Virus record (IMG/VR): IMGVR_UViG_3300035010_000021
Location: 1 to 51,465 of that record
Origin: a virus
Length of the DNA stretch: 51,465 nucleotides
Reading direction: 5' to 3' (one strand)
Every line of letters begins with the position of its first letter. Position 1 is the stretch's first letter. Positions 6,129 through 12,669 of this stretch are shown here, one piece after another. The translations under genes and the position numbers were made by a program. Under the pieces are notes generated by a model, which saw only the letters and a program-made list of their open reading frames with translations, ran no database searches and had not been told where the DNA came from.

Positions 6129-7118
6129 TTAGCGCTTCGTGCGACGGAGTCGCTCGACGGCGTCGGCGGCGAGCCGGCGAACGGCCCGGTAGTCATTCAG
6201 GGCGTACGGGTGGGGACCGTCGGCCCGGCCCGGCTCCGGCCGGCTCGCCGCAACACGTTCGAGTTCCGGAATCGCCTCCGTGTGTCCCAGGTCGGCGAGC
6301 GCCGGAATGATTTGCTCGGCCAAGTACCCGCCCCCCGGCCCCTTCTCCTGGAGAACCCGAAGAAGATCCGGGGCCGCCGGGACGACCTTCCGCCGGTGGA
6401 GGACGCGGATCACCTCCGGTCGCCCATCCGGCCACCACGGCGGGGGGACGCACGTCGGAGGCGGCTGGCCCTCGCCCTTCGCCACCCAACTCCCCGGCTC
6501 GAGAAGGTAGATGAGGAGGGTAGTCTCCCGCTTCTCGTCATAGACCGGTCGCTCCCCCGGGAGAAGAAGCCAGCGGACGTACGCCGGCTCCCGCGAGCCC
6601 TCGGCGAGGGCGTCGAAGTACCGGTCCGCGGCCCGCGGGTCCTTCGCCCGGAGCATGAAGCCCCAGGCGGACATGCGGGTCGGCCCGTCCGCGTCGAGGC
6701 AGTTCCAGGCGTACGCCCGGACGGACTCGCGGTCGTGCTTCTCGAGCACCGGCATCAGCCGCCACCGCCGCTCGTCGTTGAGGTCCGCCCACCGGGCGCG
6801 GATCGCGGGCAGGGCCGGCCGGCCGATGTCCAGCAGGATTTGCCCGGCAGTGTAGCCGACGTTCGAGGACGTCGGATTCGTCAACACCGCATCGACCAGC
6901 TGCGGGGTGGCCGGAGCACCCATCCGGGTTAGTGCGACCCGCGCGGCAACCGCTTCCTGCAAGCGGTCGCTACGGGCTTGCGGATCGGCCAAAACACCGA
7001 GGAGGCCCGAGACTCGCTGTTTAACCTCGTCGTCCTGGGCCGGTGCCCGGGCGCCGTCGGGTACGGCCAGAAGGGCGCAGCAGAGCAGCCCTAGTCCCAA
7101 CCGCTGATTCGTGCCCAC
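6129..7118 (-). CDS. Secreted HEAT-like repeat protein
   Basis: A 329-residue protein with a cleavable signal peptide (GLGLLCCALLAVPDG, likely cut near residue 25) and helical repeats of HEAT type: LVDAVLTNPTSSNVG, ILLDIGRPALPAIRARW, LLRVLQEKGPGGGYLAEQIIPALADLG. The pattern of paired helices with GxPAxP turns is typical of the many secreted HEAT proteins of Gemmata-like planctomycetes. The GTG start has a GGAG site 7 bases upstream. It does not look like a phage gene and is probably cargo taken from a host. The exported protein would act in the periplasm. Confidence 0.75.
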   Translation of the reverse strand: MGTNQRLGLGLLCCALLAVPDGARAPAQDDEVKQRVSGLLGVLADPQARSDRLQEAVAARVALTRMGAPATPQLVDAVLTNPTSSNVGYTAGQILLDIGRPALPAIRARWADLNDERRWRLMPVLEKHDRESVRAYAWNCLDADGPTRMSAWGFMLRAKDPRAADRYFDALAEGSREPAYVRWLLLPGERPVYDEKRETTLLIYLLEPGSWVAKGEGQPPPTCVPPPWWPDGRPEVIRVLHRRKVVPAAPDLLRVLQEKGPGGGYLAEQIIPALADLGHTEAIPELERVAASRPEPGRADGPHPYALNDYRAVRRLAADAVERLRRTKR

Positions 7119-7231
7119 GGCTCACTCCGGGCGATGGGTGGAAGGCGGAAGTCGAGAAGCCCATGTCGTGCGGCGGAACGACCAGTCCGCCGGAGCCGGT
7201 CGCGTGGTGCGCTCCAGACAGGTTAAGCGTA

Positions 7232-7483
7232 TCAGCGGCCGGCGTCAGGGGGAGCGCCGGGTCGGGCAGGCCCACCCTCGACGGCCACTAGCACCACACC
7301 GCCGGACAGCGCCCGCCTCTCGCACCGGACCACAGCCCCAGGCGGGAACTCCCATCTCTCGCTGTAGGGCACCGGCCCGAGCAGTTGAAACCATCCCGGC
7401 TTGACAAGTCTGGCAACGACCGGCCGCCAGACCGCCGTCCCCTCGTCGAGAAACGAGACCTGCACCTCGTGTCGCTCCTGCAT
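7232..7483 (-). CDS. Small hypothetical protein (83 aa)
   Basis: An 83-residue mostly beta protein: HEVQVSFLDEGTAVWRPV, KPGWFQLLG, WEFPPGAVVRCERR, GVVLVAVE. The alternating pattern fits a small barrel or SH3-like fold; a Pro/Ala-rich tail follows. Host-type rather than phage-type. It lies in the same orientation as the HEAT-like gene with a 113-base gap. The function is unknown; the regular strand pattern and lack of a better frame support it as coding. Confidence 0.55.
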   Translation of the reverse strand: MQERHEVQVSFLDEGTAVWRPVVARLVKPGWFQLLGPVPYSERWEFPPGAVVRCERRALSGGVVLVAVEGGPARPGAPPDAGR

Positions 7484-7582
7484 CCGTCACGCCTCCGGTG
7501 GGCCAAAAACGCTCCGGCATGGGCGTGGAGGGCCCGCACCCGATACCACCCTGGCGCGACCCGGTATTCTGTCACCGGCCCT

Positions 7583-7906
7583 CTACACCATCGGCCGTCG
7601 CTTGTGATCCACCGCCTGCTTGACGGCGACCACGACCACGCCGGCGACGACGATCAGCCCGATGTCGATCGCCAGCCGCTCCAGCCCCTCGACCGCCACC
7701 GCCCAGCTCCCTGCCACGGGCGCCATGCCCACGAGCGCGGCCGCCGGGACGAGGGTCAGCGCGACCAGCGGCCCGGCGATCACGCTCCGGCGGTACGCCG
7801 CCAGCGATGACGTGGCCTTGCGCGAGCCACTCACTTCTGCCAACCTGCGGGGATGCGCAAACCAGATCCCTTCGCCTTCGCCCGGGTGCTCTCCACGATG
7901 ATGCAC
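7583..7906 (-). CDS. Small integral membrane protein, possibly a C-terminal remnant
   Basis: The frame gives 107 residues, but the first 24 are Pro/His-rich and a GTG at 7834 (MSGSRKATSSLAAYRR) is a more natural start, giving 83 residues. Two or three hydrophobic spans follow (VIAGPLVALTLVPAAALVG; LAIDIGLIVVAGVVVVAV) and the end is basic (DHKRRPMV). The sequence resembles the last helices of larger polytopic proteins such as DUF389, so it may be a truncated host gene. Inner membrane location is likely. Confidence 0.5.
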   Translation of the reverse strand: MHHRGEHPGEGEGIWFAHPRRLAEVSGSRKATSSLAAYRRSVIAGPLVALTLVPAAALVGMAPVAGSWAVAVEGLERLAIDIGLIVVAGVVVVAVKQAVDHKRRPMV

Positions 7907-7976
7907 CCCGCTCCTGTTACTGTACTGGGGCTTCTTGTGATGGTTCTGGCGATGAACTCCGGGAGGGAAAGGTGAC

Positions 7977-8064
7977 GGGCGTCTCCCTTCGGGCCGGCGT
8001 GTCCAGGACTCCGCTACGCTCGGTCGCTTCGCGACGCCTTCGGCTCCTTACCCCACCTGACGCG
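7977..8064. repeat. Structured spacer repeat, copy D
   Basis: 88 bases starting GGGCGTCTC and ending CACCTGACGCG, next to the 3' end of the LuxR-type gene. It contains CCC-TTC-GGG and GTCGC-TTC-GCGAC hairpins and shares GACTCCGCTACGCTCGGT plus ACGCCTTCGGCTC with the copy at 4853-4942. The intergenic stretch 7907-8098 holds nothing else that I can identify. Confidence 0.7.
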
Positions 8065-8098
8065 TAGATCTGCGATCTCTGGCTGCTTGAAGTAGTAT

Positions 8099-8983
8099 CT
8101 AGCCTGATATCGGCGGCGAACCTTCGGCCCATACCCGTCTACCACACCATCCATGCTTTCCCCACCTGGCCAATAGTTTAGAACGCGAGCGCTGCAGATT
8201 GTCAGCCGAGGCCACCTGCTCTCTTGGGCAGAAGTGATTTAAGATGGCGTGTATATGCTTATTGACTGTACTGCGGGTCATTTCAAGTCTATCGGCAACC
8301 TCCAAATCTGATGCCCCCTCCAGAAGGTGTGCCAGCACACGCCGCTGTGTTGGTGTTAACTGACTTGGATAGCGACCCCCGAATTTGGAGAGTCGGCCTC
8401 CTATCCACGGCTTAATGATTGCATGTGCCTCGGCCACGATTGCCTTGTCGCGACCGCTAAAGTCCCTTTCGCCCGCCGCGCGACAGAAACAGACGCTATT
8501 CGAGTCCTTGTTCGTATTGGGTATAGCCGTGGCGCACCACATAGTATGGTCGACGCCGATCAGACGATGAACTTCGTCATACTCCAGGCTTTTGTACCAA
8601 TCGGCTTTATCCACAAAGTCGAGCACACTGAGGGCGACGCCATCCTGTTCGCGTAGCCGCTTCGCGTATCCGCGGAATGCAAGATTGTATCTTGCGTCAG
8701 ACTCCATCAGATGGAGAGCTCTTTCCCATCCTTCTTTCTTGAGTCCGTTGCCCCATCCCCACTCAGCCACACCGATAGCCACCGGTTCACCTGTCTGAAG
8801 CCCGCTCAATTCGCCGCCAAGCGCCAAGTCGGCACCGATCATCGCGGACAGTCGCTGGTACCAATGCAATCGCCAGTACTTGGGGTCGTCTCCGAGCTCG
8901 CGGCACTCAATTGCGATCTCGTACAGCTTCTTCAGGTCTGCAAAGCGGACACGGGCGGACTTGCTCATGGCATTACCCGACAC
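8099..8983 (-). CDS. LuxR-type helix-turn-helix regulator
   Basis: A 294-residue protein with a C-terminal LuxR-type HTH (about residues 205-255: LTPTQRRVLAHLLEGAS, DLEVADRLEMTRSTVNKH, IHAILNHF). The N-terminal 200 residues hold WRLHWYQRLSAMIGAD and a region rich in aromatic residues, like the sensor halves of planctomycete regulators with this layout. No receiver Asp site is seen. The start may be GTG 8983, with GAGGGGGG about 10 bases upstream, or ATG 8968. The gene is clearly richer in A+T than its surroundings, pointing to separate acquisition. It may control the cargo genes or sense host state. Confidence 0.8.
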   Translation of the reverse strand: MSGNAMSKSARVRFADLKKLYEIAIECRELGDDPKYWRLHWYQRLSAMIGADLALGGELSGLQTGEPVAIGVAEWGWGNGLKKEGWERALHLMESDARYNLAFRGYAKRLREQDGVALSVLDFVDKADWYKSLEYDEVHRLIGVDHTMWCATAIPNTNKDSNSVCFCRAAGERDFSGRDKAIVAEAHAIIKPWIGGRLSKFGGRYPSQLTPTQRRVLAHLLEGASDLEVADRLEMTRSTVNKHIHAILNHFCPREQVASADNLQRSRSKLLARWGKHGWCGRRVWAEGSPPISG

Positions 8984-9182
8984 TGTGGCCGGCCCCCCCT
9001 CAAACTATCCATAGACGGATTCTACCGCGCCGACGATGATACCCCACGAGTGAACGGCGTGCCTGTGATGCAACAAACGCGGCACCGATCCGCCGAAGCA
9101 TTCGGTACGCCAAAACCACTCGCCGCGGTAAACCTCACCTCGGGGTTTCGCAGTACTACCTAGTTTAGCAGCGGAGGAGTCG

Positions 9183-9698
9183 ATGACCAAGAACGTGTTG
9201 CAGCGGGTGGCTCAGGTCGGCGTCGTGGTGATGGCCCTCGCGGTGCTGGTCACGGTCGGGCTGAGCGGAGTGACCGGGCAGGCCACCCAGCCCAACCAGC
9301 CCAAGGGGCTCAAGCTGGTGGCCAAGTCCAACGTTCTGTGGGAGGGATGCTGGGACGAGAAGCTCTTCGGCAAGCGGTTGGAGCTGTGCGCGAGGCTTAC
9401 GGAGGAGGATGCGAAGTTCTACCTCGAGTTTTCCTGGCCCGCTGGCACGACGAGGTACGAGTTGGCGAATGGCGAGGGCAGTTTCGGGGTCGGGCCGTTC
9501 ACGATCAAGTACAAGGTTTCCGAGGTCGAGATCACCGATGGTAAGCTCAGGAGCGTCCGGATCAAGCTACAGGGGTGCATTGGGAGTCTCTGCCGAACGC
9601 TCTTCAACGACAAGATCACGTTCAGCTACGTGGGGTCGACACAGGAAGATTCAGGCGTGCGATACAAGTACGAAAGCGATACCGAAGAGAAGCGATAG
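9183..9698 (+). CDS. Secreted or membrane-anchored hypothetical protein
   Basis: A 171-residue protein with an N-terminal hydrophobic segment (VGVVVMALAVLVTVGLSG, residues 12-29) that reads as a signal peptide or anchor. The rest is beta-rich with four cysteines (EGCWDEK, ELCAR, GCIGSLC) able to form two disulfides, consistent with export. A perfect GGAGGAG site lies 3 bases before the ATG. The stretch 8984-9182 upstream has no clear promoter for it. Family unknown; probably cargo. Confidence 0.7.
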   Translation: MTKNVLQRVAQVGVVVMALAVLVTVGLSGVTGQATQPNQPKGLKLVAKSNVLWEGCWDEKLFGKRLELCARLTEEDAKFYLEFSWPAGTTRYELANGEGSFGVGPFTIKYKVSEVEITDGKLRSVRIKLQGCIGSLCRTLFNDKITFSYVGSTQEDSGVRYKYESDTEEKR

Positions 9699-9740
9699 CA
9701 TCGACCGGCCAATGTAGAGTATCCGGATGCGTGCGAGACG

Positions 9741-9944
9741 ATGTCGCCGGCCGAACCGCCCAGCATCTGCGAGAAGCTGTACGGGGCAAGGTGGCAAGCC
9801 GCCTTGTCTCGTGAGCTTGTCCGCGACCCGCGGACGATTCGCCGCTGGGTGTCGGGAGAAAGCCCTGTGCCGAAGGTTGTGGTGGAGTGGCTGCGTGCGA
9901 AACCGGCTTCGTCTCCTTCGGGACAGAACAGATCCGGCACCTGA
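9741..9944 (+). CDS. Mini helix-turn-helix protein, MTPAE family (copy 2)
   Basis: A 67-residue protein with the HTH-like core LSRELVRDPRTIRRWVSGE and PVPKVVVEWL. It is nearly identical in its middle to copy 4 at 14985-15164, in DNA as well as protein, which indicates a recent duplication. Its stop codon lies inside the motif CACCTGACGCG, the same 11 bases that end the structured spacers at 4853, 7977 and (with one change) 14050. No strong ribosome binding site is visible. Likely a small DNA-binding protein. Confidence 0.65.
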   Translation: MSPAEPPSICEKLYGARWQAALSRELVRDPRTIRRWVSGESPVPKVVVEWLRAKPASSPSGQNRSGT

Positions 9945-10009
9945 CGCGACACACGGGTCCGTGTCCGAAAGACTTGATGGGCCTGGCTGGACGGCCTCAC
10001 CGAACTTGT

Positions 10010-10294
10010 TCAGTACCGCAAACCGAACCACTCCCGCATGTCCCGCACGAGATCAGGAAGTTGCTCAAGAGCTTCCGCGTCGCCGTCCTTCGCCCGCTCC
10101 ACGGCCGAGGCGAGAGCGATCAGCTTCTGGTGGTCCCGGTCCGCCCCGGGTTCGTCTCGCATCGCCAGCAGCCGCTGTACCGTGTTCCCGAGAGGAAGAC
10201 CCCGCAGTTTCTCGGCATCGCCCTCGGCGGCAATGACCGACCGCGCGATGGCACAGACCACCTCAGCCGCGAGTTCCGGATCGTCCTGGTCCAT
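10010..10294 (-). CDS. Small helical hypothetical protein (94 aa)
   Basis: A 94-residue acidic, all-helical protein on the minus strand: PELAAEVVCAIARSVIAAEG, LPLGNTVQRLLAMR, DHQKLIALASAVERAKDG, EQLPDLVRDMREWFG. Regular amphipathic spacing supports coding. No family recognised. It is isolated between two rightward genes. Such small acidic helical proteins occur among antitoxins and anti-restriction proteins, but nothing here proves that. Confidence 0.55.
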   Translation of the reverse strand: MDQDDPELAAEVVCAIARSVIAAEGDAEKLRGLPLGNTVQRLLAMRDEPGADRDHQKLIALASAVERAKDGDAEALEQLPDLVRDMREWFGLRY

Positions 10295-10634
10295 TCTGTC
10301 CCCTGCTGACCGTAGTCAGATCCACTGAATAACCGACAGCGGCAGGCCTTGCGTGATTACCGCCGCGGGGTCGGCCCCTTACTCGCTCAGCTTGAGTGAA
10401 CCTCCCGCGTGACGCCGGTCTGATTCCGTGTCCATTGCTCTGCCGCCCGTCACGTCCCCACACGAAGACCGATCCGGGGAGACTGAAGCCCCAGCCCCTC
10501 CCGCCAAGAACAAAAGTCGCTTTCCGCGAAAGGCGGAAGCCTTCGGCTTTTCTTCCTGTCGGGACAAGCACCCCGAGACTTCGGGCGCTCCCCATCGGTT
10601 CCGCGGTGGAGCCGCACAACAGAAGGAGAACGAC
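10295..10634. other. Gene-free stretch with hairpins before the second accessory chain
   Basis: 340 bases without a convincing gene. The right half holds several short inverted repeats, including the terminator-like hairpin at 10535-10555. Overlapping open frames on both strands have random composition. The stretch ends with AGAAGGAG, the ribosome binding site of gene 10635. No clear sigma70-type promoter was found. Confidence 0.5.
10535..10555 (+). terminator. UUCG-loop hairpin with T-run
   Basis: AAGCC-TTC-GGCTT (10537-10549) followed by TTTTCTTCC, the usual shape of a weak intrinsic terminator. The loop is of the stable UUCG kind also present in the other spacers. It could stop transcripts entering from the cargo region. 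Confidence 0.45.
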
Positions 10635-10898
10635 ATGACGACACCCGCAATCAAGCTCAGAGACGGCACAATGCAAGTCACGATCTGGCGCAACACCAGC
10701 ACTTCCGGACAGACCTACTACTCGGTCAACCCGACCAGAAGCTACCGCCAAGGCGACGACACCTGGAAGGAGACGGATCAGCTCCACGCGGACGACTTGC
10801 TCGGAATGGCCGAGCTGCTCCGCGAGGCTTATGCCTGGGTCAAGATGCAGAAGCGAGCCGACGCGAAGGGCCGCAAGGAGTCCCAGCAGGCAGCGTGA
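10635..10898 (+). CDS. Small plasmid/phage-type protein (87 aa)
   Basis: An 87-residue protein with the pattern QTYYSVNPTRSYRQGDDTWK followed by DQLHADDLLGMAELLREAYAWV. This layout (strand pair with an aromatic YYSV, then GD-x-W and a helix) belongs to a family of short proteins found on plasmids and integrative elements; its function is unknown. Good ribosome binding site AGAAGGAG 6 bases before the ATG. It is followed by a perfect hairpin (10906-10929), so it may form its own transcript. Confidence 0.75.
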   Translation: MTTPAIKLRDGTMQVTIWRNTSTSGQTYYSVNPTRSYRQGDDTWKETDQLHADDLLGMAELLREAYAWVKMQKRADAKGRKESQQAA

Positions 10899-10905
10899 AT
10901 CAGTC

Positions 10906-10929
10906 GGGGCGGCTCGCAAGGGCCGCCCC
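10906..10929 (+). terminator. Perfect GC hairpin after gene 10635
   Basis: GGGGCGGC (10906-10913) and GCCGCCCC (10922-10929) form an uninterrupted 8-bp stem with an 8-base loop, just after the stop codon of the 87-residue gene and just before a promoter. There is no T-run, so termination may need Rho or may be partial. Confidence 0.55.
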
Positions 10930-10943
10930 AACCAACAAGGTGT

Positions 10944-10972
10944 TTGACAATCGAACAGCGTCGCGCTACGGT
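10944..10972 (+). promoter_or_regulatory. Sigma70-type promoter of the second accessory chain
   Basis: TTGACA (10944-10949), a 17-base spacer and TACGGT (10967-10972). Transcription would start near 10980, just before the AAGGAGG ribosome binding site of gene 10998. This is the best -35 box in the window. Spacing is the same as in most of the other promoter candidates listed. Confidence 0.65.
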
Positions 10973-10997
10973 GCGGCACCAACAGCAAGGAGGCTAC

Positions 10998-11318
10998 ATG
11001 ACAAAGACACCATACACGAAGGGGCCGTGGGAACACGGCGACAACGGGCTAGTCTACGGCCAGGTTTCCGGCGAGGATGACGAGGCTCCCTTCGTCTGCG
11101 ACGTGATTGCAGACAAGGAACGCGCGGGGGCGGGTATCCGGACATCAGAGGAAGAGGCCAACGCCCGCCTGATTGCCACCGCGCCGGAGTTGCTGGAGGC
11201 GGTGGAGGCGTTAGTTGAATGCGAGTGGAGCCAACCGGCAGACCTGGAGGCGTGTCAGAAAAATGCCCGCGCTGTCATCGTCAAGGTTCGCGGCAAGAAC
11301 GCGGAGTTGGCGGCATGA
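10998..11318 (+). CDS. ANARLIAAAP-family phage protein (copy 2)
   Basis: A 106-residue protein with YTKGPWEHG at the start, EEEANARLIATAPELLEAVE near residue 60 and NAELAA at the end, matching the layout of 2855-3214. First gene after the promoter at 10944-10972, with AAGGAGG 4 bases before the ATG. The conserved helix is shared across many phage accessory proteins of unknown role. Its stop overlaps the ATG of a mini-HTH gene. Confidence 0.8.
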   Translation: MTKTPYTKGPWEHGDNGLVYGQVSGEDDEAPFVCDVIADKERAGAGIRTSEEEANARLIATAPELLEAVEALVECEWSQPADLEACQKNARAVIVKVRGKNAELAA

Positions 11319-11593
11319 CCCCGGCCGAGTTCCGCAAGGTTGCAGTCCGCATCGCCGGCCCCCACTGGCGGACGCGGCTCGGCCCGATGATCGGCAAGTG
11401 TCGCACCCAGGTATGGGAGTACGCCACCGGGAAGCGGGAGGTGCCGGAGGCGGTCGAGAAGTTGATGGTGCTGCTATCCGTCGAGCGAGAGGGCGCAGGG
11501 GGATCGAGGTGGTGTCCGCCCCGGACGAGCCGGAGGCGAAGCGATGGGCCGAAGCCGCCGGGGACGAGGCGGTTGCGGTCTGGGAGCAGGTGA
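11315..11593 (+). CDS. Mini helix-turn-helix protein, MTPAE family (copy 3)
   Basis: The first 55 residues (MTPAEFRKVAVRIAGPHW, GKCRTQVWEYATGKREVP, EAVEKLMVLLS) match the family seen at 243, 9741 and 14985. After about residue 58 the composition turns to Ser/Arg/Pro filler, while a neighbouring frame (11512-11625) looks better coded. So the 92-residue form may be over-long, either from loss of an earlier stop or from a frameshift into the next small frame. Confidence 0.6.
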   Translation: MTPAEFRKVAVRIAGPHWRTRLGPMIGKCRTQVWEYATGKREVPEAVEKLMVLLSVEREGAGGSRWCPPRTSRRRSDGPKPPGTRRLRSGSR

Positions 11594-11625
11594 AACGAAG
11601 GAGCAAGGAGGCAGTACGATCATGA
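11512..11625 (+). CDS. Possible small protein or frameshifted tail of the mini-HTH gene
   Basis: A 37-codon frame from one of two adjacent GTG codons (11509 or 11512) after an AGGGGGA purine run: SAPDEPEAKRWAEAAGD then AVAVWEQVKRRSKEAV, a convincing amphipathic helix. It is in the -1 frame relative to the mini-HTH gene it overlaps. It ends over the ATG of the J-domain gene, whose AAGGAGG site it contains. Either a separate peptide or the true C-terminus of copy 3 after a shift. Confidence 0.4.
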   Translation: MSAPDEPEAKRWAEAAGDEAVAVWEQVKRRSKEAVRS

Positions 11626-12185
11626 CCGAAGCGTATCCACTACAGTGGCCACAGGGCAAACCGCGAAGCTCCCATCCGAAGCGGAGCAACTTCCGAACGG
11701 CGCACGGCGCGGCGTGCCAGTTCGTCCTCGGAGAGATCCGACGACTTGGCGGCACGTTGCCAGTCATCTCGACGAACATCCCCCTCCGCAAAGACGGTCT
11801 GCCCTACGCCACCTACCGGTCGCCCGACGACCGAGGCGTCGCCGTGTACTTCAGCTACCGCGGTCAGCAGATGTGCTTCGCCTGCGACAAGTGGGACATC
11901 GTCCACGACAACATCTATGCCGTCGGGAAGACGATCGAGGCTCTCCGGGGGATCGAGCGATGGGGCACCGGGGAGATGGTCCAACAGGCGTTCACCGGGT
12001 TCGTCGCCCTTCCCAGCAACTCCGCGTGGGACGCCCTGGGTGTCAAGCCAGGGGCATCCCGAGAGGAGGTCGAACGGGCGTTTCGGGAGAAGGCGAGGGT
12101 GATGCACCCGGATGTCGGCGGCTCAACAGAGGCGATGGCCCGGTTGAACGAGGCTCGCGCGGCCGCGTTGAGGAGTGCAGCGTGA
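11622..12185 (+). CDS. J-domain protein with plasmid/phage-type N-terminal region
   Basis: A 187-residue protein. Residues 1-135 are a domain with the pattern MCFACDKWDIVHDNIYAVG, KTIEALRGIERWGTGEM, common on mobile elements. Residues 138-187 are a J-domain: WDALGVKPGASREEVERAF then MHPDVGG, with the HPD triad that stimulates DnaK. Only helices I-III are present, without the Gly/Phe or zinc regions of DnaJ. It probably recruits host DnaK to a phage or plasmid complex, as J-proteins do in replication and assembly. Possible partners are unknown. Its TGA overlaps a GTG at 12182. Confidence 0.85.
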   Translation: MTEAYPLQWPQGKPRSSHPKRSNFRTAHGAACQFVLGEIRRLGGTLPVISTNIPLRKDGLPYATYRSPDDRGVAVYFSYRGQQMCFACDKWDIVHDNIYAVGKTIEALRGIERWGTGEMVQQAFTGFVALPSNSAWDALGVKPGASREEVERAFREKARVMHPDVGGSTEAMARLNEARAAALRSAA

Positions 12186-12229
12186 CCCAGGAGCAAGTGA
12201 AACGAGGAAGGGAAAGGGTCAGGACGTGA
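12182..12229 (+). CDS. 15-codon linking peptide
   Basis: A 15-codon frame from GTG, overlapping the J-domain gene stop at one end and the GTG of the methyltransferase gene at the other. It encodes TQEQVKRGRERVRT, using the same GAGCARGTGAAACGA text found at 11585. Probably its translation only hands ribosomes on to gene 12226, whose binding site GGAAGGGAAAGGG it contains. Confidence 0.3.
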   Translation: MTQEQVKRGRERVRT

Positions 12230-12669
12230 GGGGTTACTTCGGAATCGGCATCGAGAACTGCAAGACAGGGCACAACGTCGGCACGCTCTGGCGGTCGGCC
12301 CACAACCTCGGGGCGGCGTTCATCTTCACTATCGGGAACCGCTACCGCTACCAGGGCAGCGACACGACCAAGGCATGGCGGAGCATTCCGCTGTTCCAGT
12401 ACGCCACGTTCGACGAGTTCTACGCGAACCTGCCGCACGACTGCCAGCTGATCGGCGTCGAGTTCCCCCACGAGAAGGCGAAACCCCTCCCGGAGTTCGC
12501 CCATCCGGAACGATGCGTGTACCTCCTCGGGGCGGAGGATCACGGGCTGTCGAAGCGGGCGCTGGAGAAGTGCCACCGATTCGTCTACATCCCGAGCGGG
12601 CACTGCATGAACGTGTCCGTGGCGGGGAGCATCATCATGTACGACCGGAAGTTGGGAGCAGCCGCGTGA
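12226..12669 (+). CDS. SPOUT (TrmH/SpoU-like) RNA methyltransferase
   Basis: A 147-residue enzyme with the three SpoU motifs: NVGTLWRSAHNLGA (motif 1, residues 14-27), YLLGAEDHGLS (motif 2, about 103-113) and MNVSVAGSIIMYDR (motif 3, about 127-140). These form the trefoil knot that binds S-adenosylmethionine; members methylate the 2'-hydroxyl of tRNA or rRNA. No N-terminal substrate domain is present, so it is the minimal form. The Arg in motif 1 and Ser/Asn in motif 3 are kept, so activity is likely. It may modify host tRNA/rRNA or protect RNA during infection. GTG start, coupled. Confidence 0.88.
   Translation: MRGYFGIGIENCKTGHNVGTLWRSAHNLGAAFIFTIGNRYRYQGSDTTKAWRSIPLFQYATFDEFYANLPHDCQLIGVEFPHEKAKPLPEFAHPERCVYLLGAEDHGLSKRALEKCHRFVYIPSGHCMNVSVAGSIIMYDRKLGAAA

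Noticed and set aside
9005-9190. 61-codon minus-strand frame between the LuxR-type gene and the secreted protein gene
   Set aside because: It has no ribosome binding site, overlaps the start of the secreted protein gene and lacks any recognised pattern.
10263-11036. 257-codon minus-strand frame over 10.3-11.0 kb
   Set aside because: Crosses a promoter, a hairpin and the plus-strand gene 10635; composition random.
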